Positions 12,220-23,719 of a stretch of 64,000 bases of DNA are shown piece after piece (positions within the stretch are counted from its first letter, which is position 1; each line of letters opens with the position of its first letter). The notes below the pieces were generated by a model. The model was not told the DNA's origin. It ran no database searches and saw only the letters and a list, made by a program, of their open reading frames with translations. Origin of the DNA: Magnolia sinica. Taxonomy: Eukaryota; Streptophyta; Magnoliopsida; Magnoliales; Magnoliaceae. The position numbers and the translations under genes were made by a program. The stretch is taken from positions 23,480,501 to 23,544,500 of the forward strand of contig NC_080577.1 of the NCBI RefSeq assembly GCF_029962835.1. The letters are read 5' to 3'.

Positions 12220-13076
12220 TGTGTTATGTGCGGGCATGCCATGACTGACTGACCGGCTTGATTCCAATTGGACAACTTTGAGGCTAAGTATCAAGATTGG
12301 CAGACCGCTTATTGGTATATGCTTTTAAATAATCAAGCGATTATTGGAAGGTAAGATTTGTCTGACAATTGAAAGGTAAGATTTGTCCTTAAAAAATGAG
12401 TTACACATTGTCTTTCATTCGGAAGAACTTTTACCTTCAAGAGATAAACAAAAATGAAACGCAAAGCATCTTTTTATATGAATAACTGTTTGTATTAAAA
12501 TAGGATTCGCCCATTATATGAGTGTAGACTTGTATTACGACTAAAGATTATAGCTACTGGTTTATTGTTACTTCTAATGTAAGATTAAGCTACTAGTTAC
12601 GCTAATAAATGTAAATAACTGATTAAATTAAGAAACATAAAATATAATTGATATGATGGATTTGAGTGAATTGATTTGTTTGATTGGGTTGGTATGAGAT
12701 GTTTTACTTTATTGAGCTCCTTCACTATTTATACACTTCCTTGAGATAACCATTTGAATGCATTTTTTCATGTTCAACGGTTACAACAACTGCTTCAGCA
12801 CCACTCCGGCCTTCCAGATTCTTCTTTCCCTTCTTGACACATACCCTGGTAATTGCTTCAGCATCGCTTTTCGATTGACCACGTTCCGTCTTTTATTGCT
12901 CTGCCACATTCCATCTTTGGATTATGTGTATTACCCAACCACCGCCAACTGTTAATTCCGCAACACACGCTCTAAATATCCCTGCAGATCTTATGTGTGA
13001 TATATACATATCGTGCAATGACACGTGCCCTTTCCTAATTGGCTTTTTCATAAATGGTTTTAAAAAATAGGGTACA
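12220..13076 (-). repeat. 3' LTR (minus strand) of decayed Ty3/gypsy element
   Basis: Aligns over its whole length with 26889-27777 by shared blocks: TTATGTGCGGGCATGCC / ATATGTGCGGGCGTGCC; TTGAGCTCCTTCACTATTTA / TTGAGCTCCTTCGCTATTTA; and ATCGTGCAATGACA / CTCGTGCAATGACA. It begins with TGTG and ends with GTACA. Divergence is high, with many substitutions and indels, so the element is old. No clean target duplication is visible outside the pair (CCATG on the left, AAACA on the right). Confidence 0.8.
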
Positions 13077-14347
13077 ATATTAGACCTCATGTTGCTTCGT
13101 CTTTAGGCAAAAAGGTAAAAACTGACAATGGTTCATTGTTCAATACAATAAATATTATTGACTTTTCTTTCCATGCATCAATTCCCCGTTGATTCTCTTG
13201 ACCGAGACGAAAACTCGAATGATGGTCTTACTTTTCCTATGACTGTTATGGTTACACATAGCAATCCTCTTCGAACAGTTGAATCATATGGAGTCATGAT
13301 TATCCTCTCATTAATGTGCACATCCTTAATCGATATATATACATTTTAAAATCATTTTTAATTTTCTACACATTTTACTTTCTTATCCTTTTTCTTCATC
13401 CAAAATTTATATAATTGTTATGGTTACTTTTCATCTTCTACTCTTCCAACCTTTTAGCAAGAAGATTTGATCAGAGAACTAGACACTATCTCTTTCAAGA
13501 TTATAAACAATATCATCTTTGACACCCATGTCGCTTAGAACAGAACATTTCGATCACTTAGACTAGCATTTAATCTCGAAATTACTCACTAAGAATTTCT
13601 AATGATATACTAGTTCTTCCCAAGCTATCCAAGTAAAAAACTATTACTCCAATCCATTTTACAGATCCAGCGAAAGTCTTCAAAGCTTTGGTAAATACTA
13701 GATATAGACAATTGACTTAAGTTCTTGATTAATTTCATGAATATTCACACATATCATGTATTAACCTTTTGAGTACAAGTTGAGTGATTTAAGACGCGAT
13801 CTCGGCTTGACGTGCTACGATGGACCTCAAGCCCGCTAAGACGGATATCTTTTTACAATCTCAGGTTTAGTAGCCCACTAATGAGCAATGTAGAGCTTGT
13901 TTGAAAAATTGAGGTATTTTTTGAATGAATTGGATAACGAGATTTCTTATACCTAATGATTAATGTTTGAATTAACTAAGTTTATAGTGTGGCCTATTCG
14001 CAATTGGCGGGTATGACGATTTGATCCCAATCACCCTAAATTGTTGGTTCTTAGGCTAAAGGAGTAACTGGGTCAGTTTGGTTTATTAATTAAGATCCGA
14101 CCCTCAATTGTTTCAGCTTTTGGTGGGTCTTTATTTAGTTGTGCTTGTTTTGACTAGTTAGTAATCAGGCGGATTCATTGGTTTCCCACTGTTGATTAAT
14201 CATATTTGTGTGGTTCTTTACTGGTACTACCACCCACGTATAGGCTCACATTGAGTGTTATGGGTCAGTAAGTAACAATGTAAGCTAATTATAATAAAAA
14301 CTTTAAAGGATTTTTGGAAATCCAAAATAGCAAATTCGGGATGTTGC
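13077..14347. other. Decayed 3' interior of the Ty3/gypsy element, no coding sequence readable
   Basis: Lies between the minus-strand LTR and the surviving start of reverse transcriptase. No RNase H or integrase motif can be read in any frame, so most of pol is deleted or replaced. The junction with the coding part carries TGTTGCA at 14342-14348. On the minus strand this reads TGCAACATCCCG, like the start of another gypsy LTR, so a further insertion is possible. I could not find its other end. Confidence 0.5.
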
Positions 14348-14529
14348 ACCTCCCCTGACATCCTCTTGGGTGGCTGTTTGTGCGGTCAATACCCCTCCTT
14401 TATCGACAACTTATGCTTAACTAGATTTCGATCTAACTCATGCATCTCTTGATAATCCCATATGAAATAACCAACAAACTCCCTGAGTAAGTTTGTTAGA
14501 CTGTCTTGGACTCGTGGTTCCAACAAATC
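14348..14529 (-). pseudogene. Ty3/gypsy reverse transcriptase, N-terminal fragment
   Basis: The minus-strand translation contains the motif series FxWDYQEM...LVKHKLSIKEG...KQPPKRMSGEV, the conserved lead-in to reverse transcriptase in Tat/Ogre-type elements. One in-frame stop is visible just before PHKQPP. The fragment continues the frame of 23204-23719 once the copia insertion and one copy of its duplication are ignored. The catalytic part of the enzyme is absent. Confidence 0.75.
14525..14529. repeat. Left 5-bp target duplication of the copia element
   Basis: AAATC, identical to 23204-23208. Confidence 0.9.
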
Positions 14530-14989
14530 TGTAAGTGCTATAGTTTCTATCTTTCTTTGTTGTCAAATTTGTAGTGCCAAAATCACTATTATACTCTATT
14601 ATATATAACTTGCATAAGTGAAGCTCTCTCAAGGATCAACATTCATAAACAAGCTAAGCTCACAACAAGCAAAGCTCTCAAGTACAAGACTCAAGATCTT
14701 GAATGAAAGAACTGCTCACAAGACAAGACTCTGGAATGAAAGAACTGCTCACAAGACAAGACTCAAGCTGAACTCAAGACTCAAGCTGAAACTCAAGCCA
14801 CTTTCAAGATTGAGTTATATGAAGAGTTCAACTACATCAAGACTTCAAGACTGATACTTCAAGGTCACTTGTTCCTAATGCTTCAATGTCCATACTTCAT
14901 GATTGAGGTTTGTTTGACCATAGGTTGACCTTAGAAGTAGGTCATTTCGGATACATAAGTTGAATGTTATTTTTCATGTGATTGGTCTG

Positions 14990-15330
14990 TTCTTCGACTA
15001 GTCCTAGGCCTTCTTCGACTAGTCCTAGACTTGCTTCGACCAGCCTAAGAAATTCCTTGACTTGTAAGTTTGTTACAAATTCGGATAAAATGCTAGCCTT
15101 CGACTAGTCCTCGAACTGCTCGACCATCGTAGAAAGTTGTCGACGATCTTCGACGCGTACAACCTTCGACTCAAGTCCAAATGATGGTTTACAGGACCTA
15201 CGACTCCGAAGGAAACCTACGACCACGTAGGTGACCTACGACCACTCGTAGAACGGTCGAGCATATCCCGCCGGATTTTTCAAATATTTTGGTGTTGCTT
15301 CGACTAGTCGAAGAGCACTCTAGACCAGTC
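14990..15330 (+). promoter_or_regulatory. Array of short dyad motifs upstream of the LTR TATA box
   Basis: Repeated CTTCGACTAGTCC-type half palindromes, GACCTACGACCACGTAGG-type dyads and a perfect 14-bp palindrome TTCGACTAGTCGAA at 15299-15312. The array ends about 20-40 bp before the TATA box (15351). It is the part of the LTR that differs most from the 3' copy. An enhancer role is inference. Confidence 0.5.
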
Positions 15331-15350
15331 GAAGACCTGATCTTCTCACC

Positions 15351-15358
15351 TATAAATA
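15351..15358 (+). promoter_or_regulatory. TATA box, copia 5' LTR
   Basis: TATAAATA after CTTCTCACC. The same motif occurs at 22010-22017 in the 3' LTR. Confidence 0.65.
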
Positions 15359-16557
15359 GTGCACGAATCTCAGAAGAAATTATCGATTTAATTAAAGTAT
15401 TCAAGCCAATCTTCGTCGAACTTCTGAGAGATAATTCTATGCTCCATCTAAGCTAAGTGTGCTTATTTAATATTCTCTTTCCTTAGCTTTATTTTAATTG
15501 ATTTTGTTTCTTATATTCCAATCTGATTTGATAAAGAGGAATTATTATTCCCTTTCTTTGGAATCAAAATCAATTAAGGCAAGCCCTATTTGGTTTAATT
15601 TAAAATCTATTAAAACTAGAACCATTGTAATCGAGTACTGTACATTGAACTTGGACATTCAATCATCTACTTTAATTTGGTTCTACCGGGCTGCTACAAT
15701 GAAGGAGATTTTCAGGTATTTTATATATTGTAAATTCCTTTCTATTATTTTGGTTTCTTTCAAGATTTGCCAGAAAAATCTTGTTATTTTGGTTATCTGA
15801 GGAAAGCCAGGAAAACTCAGAAGTGGAGTTTTTTTTTTTTTTTGTGTAAGCCCACATACAAAGACACAATTGTAAGGGTTTTTGGTGAACCTGGGAAAAC
15901 CTATTTTTAGTGAACGCTAATATCCCCTGTGTAAGGATATTAGGAGTGGAGTAGCATTTTGTGTGGCTGTTGTTTAACAGTTGGTGAACACACAGGCGAA
16001 CCACTATAATCCCTTGAGTTGTGGTTGATTGTTTTATTCTTCTAATTTTTTATTCTTTTTGTGGGATGTATGTATGGTGGTGAATGTTGTAATTATTTCA
16101 AGCTTTGTGAGAATGTTGTAATAGCTTAGAATTTACTTTCTGCTATTCCTTTATAAGCTTGATTTTCAATTTCATTTGAAAGTTGTTCCAGCAAGGTTGC
16201 CCTGACATTTTTATGGTGTATGACTGTCCCTAGAACAATACATCTTTAATTACAAGTTATTTCAATTCAGTTTATATTTATTTTTGTATTCCTCTTCGAT
16301 TTGAGACTTGATACAAAGACCTTTCTAGAAATAAAGTTGTCCTACCATAAACTTTGTTTTTGGTGTAAGGTTGTCCTTAGAATAACGTTTGTATCAACCT
16401 CTCAAGATCTGAATTTTGAGGTTGTTTTTCTTTCCTGCATTGTTATTTAATTTGGCTATCATTTTATTTATTATTCCGCTGTTATAAGTTTTTATTTGGC
16501 ATTGTCCTATTCACCCCCCTCCCCCCCCTCTAGGACATATAGCTTGGCCTTTTCAAG

Positions 16558-16570
16558 TGGTATCAAAGCC
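16558..16570 (+). other. Primer-binding site (initiator Met-tRNA type)
   Basis: TGGTATCAAAGCC begins two bases after the LTR end. It matches the TGGTATCAGAGC form used by most plant copia elements, with one change. Confidence 0.9.
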
Positions 16571-16630
16571 TAATAGCTCCTTTTTAATTCTTGGATTTAA
16601 TTCCTGAGCTAACGATTTAAGCTATTTAAG

Positions 16631-18340
16631 ATGTCAAATTTTGATAGCCTTTCGGTCACTAGGCCTCCACCCTTTGATGGCTCCAACTATGCTTATTGGA
16701 AAGCCAGAATGAGGATCTTCCTCAAATCAATGGATGAAAATGTGTGGCAAGCCACAGTGACTGAATGGAATTCTCCTATCATGGAAGTTACTGGGGTTGA
16801 TGGTTTAAAATCAATGAAAGCCACACCATATTACCAATGGACCACCCTTCAGAAAAGTGAGAGTAGTGCAAATGCTAAAGCACTAAATGCAATTACTTGC
16901 GCACTATCACCGGATGAGTTCAAAAGAATCATTTCTTGTGATACTGCAAAGCAAGCTTGAGATATATTAGAAATGACACACGAGGGTACTACAATTGTAA
17001 AAAAATCTAAAGTCCAACTCCTCATAACCAGATTTGAAGAAATTCATATGGAGGAAAATGAAATGTTTATGGACTTCTACACTAGATTGAATGACATTGT
17101 AAACTCAATGTGGGGTCTTGGCGAGAAAATCCCAGAAAGTAAAGTGTGTGCAAAAATACTACGCTCACTTCCTAAACGGTTCAATTCTAAAGTAACCGCA
17201 ATCCAGGAACTTCGTGATACGGATAATATGAGAGTTGAAGAACTAGTTGGTTCTCTACAAACCTACAAATTAAACTTTAAAGCTCCTAAAGGTAAATCTA
17301 TCGTGCTAAAATCTTCTAAATGTAATTCAGAAGAAAATTCTCATTCAGAAGATGATATGACTCTTTTAGCTAAAAAATTTTACAAAATTTTCAAAAGCAA
17401 GAAAAGGGTTGATTTTCAAAAATCAAATGACAAAAAGAAGTTTAGACCCAAATTTCAAAAATCTTTGAAAGATAGTCAATGTTACAACTGTCAAGAATAT
17501 GGGCACTTAGCAAATAAATGTCCTAAAAGGGACAAACCCAGGAAGAAGGGTATGTTGGCTACATGGGATGAATCATCTGATCCTGAAGGTTCTTCTGAAT
17601 CAGAAGATTCTGAAATTGAGTCGGGCAATGAGGTCAAAGCTCTTATGACTTTAGCCAAATTCACATTTTCAGATAATGACTCTACAAGTGAAGAAAATCT
17701 GAATAGTGAATGTGAAAATGAAGATGATCTTCAAGACGCTTACAATGCCCTATATAAGGAAAGTTGTAAAATTGTTACAAACTTAAACTTCAAAAAGAAA
17801 AGTTTTCTAAACTCAAAAATTGTTTTGAATCGCTTGTTTTAGAAAAATCACAAATTTCAGATTGTTTTGAAAAATCGAAATGCGATTTAGAATTCAAAAA
17901 CTCCCTAATTGTTGATTTAAAATCTGAAATTGAGAAACTTAAAACTGAAGTGTCTTCTCTTCTGAGTTTAAAGGATACATGGAAATATGCCCAAGGTGAT
18001 CCAAAGTTAGAGAAACTTTTATCCGGATCAAGAAAATGTGGCGATCGATCCGGGTTGGGCTATGATAAAAATTTACCTCCTAAACAAAAGTATACTCCTC
18101 CTATGTTTGTTAAAGGAGAGTCCTCAGACTCAAAAGGGAAAAATACTAATCAAGATTTTTCTAGAAATTCAAAAACTTTTCAAAAACCTAGAAGCAGCCA
18201 TGTCAACTTTAATCAGAAATGAAATCCACTAGCTGAAAAGATAGTTGATTTACTCAAGGAGCTCTTAAAATCTAACTCTACAGGTCATTCCTACAAATAT
18301 ACACAAAAGAAGACCAACTATGTTCCTAAACCTAAAACAG
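16631..18340 (+). pseudogene. Copia gag, broken by two stops and a frameshift
   Basis: This is the capsid/nucleocapsid part of the element. The N-terminus reads RPPPFDGSNYAYWKARMRIF, the usual start of SIRE-type gag. The UBN2-like gag region follows (THEGTTIVKKSKVQLL), then an acidic/lysine-rich stretch and a CCHC zinc knuckle C-x2-C-x4-H-x4-C at 17480-17521. Codon 110 is TGA where the family has tryptophan (16958-16960). The frame moves by one around 17790-17815, and a second TGA replaces a tryptophan codon at 18220-18222. Beyond it the frame stays open into the protease. Both nonsense changes are G to A in TGG, as produced by cytosine deamination on the other strand. The gag could not be translated as one product. 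Confidence 0.88.
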
Positions 18341-18342
18341 TT

Positions 18343-19178
18343 ATGAAATGGGTTCCTAAAGTTACCTGCGTGGTTGCTCACATTGCTTTCAAAGCAACAA
18401 GTCATTCAAAGTGGTACCTAGACAGTGGATGCTCCAGGCATATGACAGGTGACAAAGCCTTATTCACCGATCTGAAAGATATGACTGATGGTTCAGTCAC
18501 ATTTGGTGATGGTAGCAACTGCAAGATTATAGGCCAAGGTACGGTTCAACTTTTTAATCTTCCGGTGTTTAAAAATGTTTTATACGTTGAAGGCTTAAAA
18601 CATAACTTGCTTAGTACATCACAAATATGTGATAATAACCATAATGTTCGGTTTTCTAATCAAAGTTGTGAGATAATAAACAATAAGGGTTCTGTAATAT
18701 TAACTGGACGTAGAACGTCTGAAAATTGCTATATTATTAGTGAATCCAGCTCATCTAATCAAACATGTTACATGGTCCATACAGACGAGACTGATTTATG
18801 GCACAAACGTCTTGGACATGTACATTATCGAAATTTATATCAATTGAGCAAACGAGAACTTGTAAGAGGTTTACCCAAACTTCAGAAATTAGATAAAATA
18901 TGTGGTGAGTGCCAGATAGGCAAACAAACAAAGAACTCACACAAAAAGGTGAATTCAAATACCACATCAAGACCACTCGAACTTCTCCACATGGATCTGA
19001 TAGGACCTACCAGAACGGAAAGTTGTGGTGGTAAAAAGTACATCTTGGTAATAGTCGATGACTTTACCAGATTCACTTGGGTAGTCTTCTTAAGGGATAA
19101 ATCTGAAACCCTTGAAGAAGTAAGAAAAGTTCTCAAAAGGATTCAAACTGAAAAATCCTCTCAAATCAGTAAAATTTG
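18343..19178 (+). pseudogene. Copia protease, GAG-pre-integrase and truncated integrase
   Basis: The aspartic protease active site DSGCSRHMTG lies at 18421-18450. The GAG-pre-integrase zinc-binding part shows H-x4-H (HKRLGHVHYRNL) and C-x2-C (CGECQIGK), about 18800-18920. The integrase core starts with LLHMDLIGP (first catalytic Asp) and VIVDDFTRFTWVVFL, then breaks off after a SSQISKI-type segment at about 19178. The second Asp and the Glu of the DDE triad are absent, as are reverse transcriptase and RNase H. Upstream, the frame is continuous with the last part of gag. Confidence 0.9.
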
Positions 19179-19205
19179 CAAGTATATTGAATTTTTGGGG
19201 TTTAT

Positions 19206-19275
19206 ACGACCAGTCGTGAGTATACACGACCAGTCGTACTACGACCGGTCGTAGATACCCACGACCAGTCGTGGA
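19206..19275 (+). repeat. Four ACGAC-NN-GTCGT dyads at the pol breakpoint
   Basis: ACGACCAGTCGT occurs three times and ACGACCGGTCGT (a perfect palindrome) once within 70 bp, right after the integrase truncation. The design resembles the dyad arrays in the LTRs but with a different core. Function unknown. Confidence 0.8.
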
Positions 19276-19566
19276 GCACGGGTTTCACTTCAAATTGGGG
19301 ATTTTTCACTTTCTTCCTCATTTCTTCTTTCTTCTCCTTGGAGCCGAACTTCGACTTGTCGAACCCATCCTTCAAGTTCTTCAAGGTTAGTGTTCCAAAT
19401 CCGTTTTTCTTGCATATTTGTGTCAAGATTGCTTCCTTTTCTCTCTTGAAGCTTTCTATCTTGAAAATCATTGAGATTTGGGGTTTGGGTTGTGAAAACT
19501 CTGTTTTGAACAAACCCACTTATCAATCCTTTGCAACTTCTTTATTCCTTTAATTCCTTGTTGCAA

Positions 19567-20604
19567 ATGGCTTCTAGAGGAAGAAAAACTACTTCACGTG
19601 GTCCTTCTTCTTCCTCCATATCAACCCCTATCTCTAAACGTCATCTTCTTGTTCCCAATGATGATCCATCATTTGTTAGGGACATTAGATCTCGTAAGGT
19701 TATCGTTGAACATCCTGTTGATGTCAATCACATTGCTCCATTTGACATCCTTCCTATGCTTGAAGCTGTAGGTTGGACTAACTTATTGCATTGGGGTGGG
19801 CCTGCATACCGGTCCATTGCCCAATCCATGTTTTTATGTATTAGTGCATTTTCACAAGATAATTTAACTTTTTAAATTTCTACTAGAGAAGGGCCATTTG
19901 ACGTTGATCATCATTTAATTTCAGCCCTTATGGAAATTCCTGTGAATGATGAGGGTATTCCAATTCATAATTTAACTGATAAACCCTCAATGGCTGAAAA
20001 ACGCATGCTCACTAGAGACTTGTGCAATATGGATGTTCAATGGACTCAAAAAGGGAATGCTCTCCCCGCAAGGTATTTGTTACCCAAATACGAAATTCTT
20101 CCAAAATCTTTGTGTCTAATCTGTATCCTCGTTCGGGTAATAAATCTGACCTGACTTCATTTATGGTTCGTGTTATCTATGCTATCTCAAATGGTACTCA
20201 GATTTGTTTGCCATCCTTAATCTGTCATTTCATTCTTCAGTTTCGACTCCATCCTGGTTATAGTGACATTCCATTTGCATACTTTATGACTGTATTTGCT
20301 ACTCATATGTTAGTCGATATGCCTGTTGATGAAGCACCAATCCATCATCTGATCTTCAACAATACAAATATTAATAAGATGAAGTTGGATCTGCTTCCTG
20401 AACAAGGTGGTGGTGGTGGTGGTGGTCCTGAAGAAGCTGGTGTTAACATTAATATGGATGACATTTTTGAGGAACTGGATTCTGACTCAGCTAATGATCC
20501 AGATTTTGAACTCTTCATTTGATGCACGTCTGAGTACATTAGAAGGTAAAGTTGAGAATATAAATGTTAAGTTGGAAAACATGTCTGTTGCTCATGATTT
20601 ATAA
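19567..20604 (+). pseudogene. Additional 3' reading frame of the copia element (plant-transposon-protein-like), decayed
   Basis: Starts MASRGRKTTSRG and runs in one frame to an in-frame stop at 19873-19875. It stays in that frame to about 20095, then shifts by one into a segment reading NLYPRSGNKSDLTSFMVRVI and SLICHFILQFRLHP. Extra frames of SIRE-type and other plant elements have a similar region with a conserved N-P-R-S-G / D-x-x-S-F pattern. A polyglycine run (GGTGGT repeats at 20406-20427) and an acidic stretch follow. A last shifted part reads as a short coiled coil (RLSTLEGKVENINVKLENM). It is not an intact gene. The family assignment is from memory of the pattern and is moderate. Confidence 0.65.
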
Positions 20605-20929
20605 TTCAAGTACATGCGCAAATATCTTAGGCGCTTGAACAAAGGCATGTACCAACTTGATCCTTCTATTCCTGCTCCATCTTCAAGTTCTAGTTCTGAC
20701 TAGTTTCTATGAGACTTTTTGTATGTAATAACTTTCTTACTTAGCACTTGGCTGATTTTGATTTGGATTCTATCTATGTTTAATGTTGGATATTTGTTCT
20801 TGATGTAATATTTATGCTGGATATATGTGATGCTATCTTGAGTATCTCTATGACTCTTTTGCTATACTCTATTTCCTCCTTCTGTTTACTCTCATTCCTT
20901 TATTTAGTTCTCCTTTGTCATATGGTGAC

Positions 20930-20946
20930 AAAAAGGGGGAGAATGG
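20930..20946 (+). other. Upstream polypurine-tract-like motif
   Basis: GACAAAAAGGGGGAGAA. A second, near-identical motif GACAAAGGGGGAGAT at 21186-21200 directly precedes the 3' LTR. A doubled purine tract is a known trait of SIRE-like elements. Confidence 0.6.
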
Positions 20947-21188
20947 TTTGTTGTTAATATGATTGTGAGAGGAGTAACATTGGTTATGTTACTCAGGGGG
21001 AGTGGGGTGTCAAGGGGAATATATGTTTGAATATATGTTTGATCTTGAATATATGTTTGATCTTGTTGAATGATAATGGTTGAATGTTGAAACTGGTTGA
21101 ATGTTGAATGTTGAATATTGATTTACAGGTATTAATCAGTTGTTTTACTCTTGTTTATCTTGATTATGTGTTTTGTCACTAATTTGAC

Positions 21189-21200
21189 AAAGGGGGAGAT
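21189..21200 (+). other. Polypurine tract
   Basis: AAAGGGGGAGAT abuts the start of the 3' LTR (TGTAAGTGCT at 21201), the expected place for plus-strand priming. Confidence 0.85.
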
Positions 21201-23203
21201 TGTAAGTGCTATAGTTTCTATCCCTCTTTGTTGTCAAATTTGTAGTGCCAAAATCACTATTATACTCTGTTATATATAACTTGCATAAGTGAAGCTTTCT
21301 CAAGGATCAACATTCATAAACAAGCTAAGCTCACAACAAGCAAAGCTCTCAAGTACAAGACTCAAGATCTTGAATGAAAGAACTGCTCACAAGACAAGAT
21401 TGAATAAAAGAACCGCTGACAAGACTCAAGCTGAACTCAAGACTCAAGATGAACCTCAAGCCACTTTCAAGATTGAGTTACATGAAGAGTTCAACTACAT
21501 CAAGACTTCAAGACTAATACTTCAAGGTCACTTGTTCCTAATGCTTCAATGTCTATACTTCATGATTGAGGTTTGTTTGACCATAGGTTGACCTTAGAAG
21601 TAGGTCATTTCGGATACATAAGTTGAATGTTATTTTACATGTGATTGGTCTGTTCTTCGACCAGTCTTAGGTCTGCTTCGACTAGTCCTAGACTTGCTTC
21701 GACCACCTAAGAAATTCCTCGACTCGTAAGTTTGTTACAAATTAGGATAAAATGCTTAGCCTTCGACTAGTCCGGAATGCTTCGACCGATCGTAGGACAG
21801 TTGTCGGACCGATCTTCGACTCGACAACCTTCGACTCGAAGTCGCGATGGTTTACGGGACCTACGACTCGAAGGAAACCTACGACGATCGTAGGAGAGCT
21901 ACGACGATCGTAGAACGGTCCGAGCATATCCCGCCGTATTTTTCAAATATTCGTTGTTGCTTCGACTAGTCGAAGAGCACTCTGGCATCGAAGACCCGAT
22001 CTTCTCACCTATAAATAGTGCACGAATCTCAGAAGAAATTATCGATTTAATTAAAGTATTCAAGCCAATCTTCATCGAACTTCTGAGAGATAATTCTGTG
22101 CTCCATTTAAGCTAAGTGTGCTTATTTAATATTCTCTTTCCTTAGCTTTATTTTAATTGATTTTGTTTCTTATATTCCAATCTGATTTGATAAAGAGGAA
22201 TTATTATTCCCTTTCTTTGGAATCAAAATCAATTAAGGCAAGCCCTATTTGGTTTAATTTAAAATTTATTAGAACTAGAACCATTGTAATCGAGTACTGG
22301 ACATTGAACTTGGACATTCAATCATCTACTTTGATTTGGTTCTACCGGGCTGCTACAACGAAGGAGATTTTCAGGTATTTTACATATTGTAAATTCCTTT
22401 CTATTATTTTGTTTTCTTTCAAGATTTGCCAGAAAAATCTTGTTATTTTGGTTATCTGAGGAAAGCCAGGAAAACTCAGAAGTGGGATTTTTTTTTTTGT
22501 GTAAGCCCACATACAAAGACACAATTGTAAGGGTTTTGGGTGAACCTGGGAAAACCTATTTTTAGTGAACGCTAATATCCCCTGTGTGAGGATATTAGGA
22601 GTGGAGTAGCATTTTGTGTGGCTGTTGTTTAACAGTTGGTGAACACACAGGCGAACCACTATAATCCCTTGAGTTGTGGTTGATTGTTTTATTCTTCTAA
22701 TTTTTTATTCTTTTTATGGGATGTATGTATGGTGGTGAATGTTGTAATTATTTCAAGCTTTGTGAGAATGTTGTAATAGCTTAGAATTTACTTTCTGCTA
22801 TTCCTTTATAAGCTTGATTTTCAATTTCATTTGAAAGTTGTTCCAGCAAGGTTGCCCTGGCATTTTTATGGTGTATGGCTGTCCCTAGAACAATACATCT
22901 TTAATTACAAGTTATTTCAATTCAGTTTATATTTATTTTTGTATTCCTCTTCGATTTGAGACTTGATACAAAGACCTTTTTATAAATAAGGTTGTCCTGC
23001 CATAAACTCTGTTTTTGGTGTAAGGTTGTCCTTAGAATAACGTTTGTATCAACCTCTCAAGATCTGAATTTTGAGGTTGTTTTTCTTTCCTGCATTGTTA
23101 TTTAATTTGGCTATCATTTTATTTATTATTCTGCTGTTATAAGTTTTTATTTGGCATTGTCCTATTCACCCCCCCCTCTAGGACATATAGCTTGACCTTT
23201 TCA
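21201..23203 (+). repeat. 3' LTR of the copia element
   Basis: Begins TGTAAGTGCTATAG and ends CCTTTTCA. It is nearly identical to 14530-16555 apart from the duplication near 14740, small indels, and the dyad-rich block (21655-21990), where palindromes read ACGACGATCGT instead of the 5' copy's ACGACCACGTAG. TATA box at 22010-22017. Confidence 0.93.
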
Positions 23204-23208
23204 AAATC
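23204..23208. repeat. Right 5-bp target duplication of the copia element
   Basis: AAATC, identical to 14525-14529. Confidence 0.9.
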
Positions 23209-23719
23209 GCTGATGAAGGGTGGCTTGGGATTTTGCTCTGTTCCCATATTTATTTCGATTAGGGGTCCTAGATTTAGGCCTGAAAATCATCTAGCTTTTC
23301 TTGAGGGGGCCCTTTAGATCCTTTAGATATATGTCATCTTCGGTTGTTTTATCTGCCGATATTACAGTTTCAGTTAGGTTGACAAAACAACCATTGCAAT
23401 ATTCTCTCAAGCTCTCCTCGAGCTTCTTTATTATAGTCATGAACTCGGTCGTCCATTGACTAATTGTGCACTTGTCATGGGATCTCTTCTATAGTGTAAT
23501 GCGGAACTGTCCAGCAGGGTACTATAACCTTTGATAGATCATTATCTGAGTATATGACAACAACAATATCTTACACTATGTTGTCTGGATTAATTGGAGT
23601 AGATATCCAGTTGAGCGCCCATGTTTATTTCTCCCAGTGAAACGCATCGACCCAACTTCATCTCCTTAAAAATAGGCATCGGTCATGTTAGATGTAACTA
23701 AGAATGATTTATTATCGCC
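23204..23719 (-). pseudogene. Ty3/gypsy protease-to-RT linker
   Basis: The minus-strand frames contain DPLEEVNLGTEQNPKPPFIS, the conserved stretch before reverse transcriptase in Tat/Ogre elements. It runs to the copia insertion point, and its frame carries on at 14524. Stops and shifts occur nearer the protease. Confidence 0.7.

Larger units (their letters stand above)
14530..16555 (+). repeat. 5' LTR of the copia element
   Basis: Begins TGTAAGTGCTATAG and ends CTTTTCA. A TATA box lies at 15351-15358. A C-rich run sits at 16513-16530. It carries a 34-bp direct duplication of an AAGACAAGACTC-type segment near 14720-14762 that is shorter in the 3' copy. Confidence 0.93.
14530..23203 (+). mobile_element. 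Ty1/copia retrotransposon (SIRE/Maximus-like), defective, nested in Ty3/gypsy
   Basis: A full element by structure: LTRs at 14530-16555 and 21201-23203, primer-binding site at 16558, polypurine tract at 21189-21200 and the 5-bp duplication AAATC on both sides. The order gag, protease, integrase start, then an extra 3' frame fits the SIRE/Maximus lineage, which carries long LTRs and an additional frame after pol. The rest of integrase and all of reverse transcriptase and RNase H are missing; the break is near 19178. The gag has two TGG-to-TGA type stops and a frameshift. It cannot move on its own. The two LTRs are very similar except in the dyad-rich segment, so the insertion is much younger than its gypsy host. 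Confidence 0.93.

Noticed and set aside
14348..14353. CCTCC as target duplication of a third LTR insertion
   Set aside because: No matching copy was found at a plausible left end, so the insertion stays a suspicion only.
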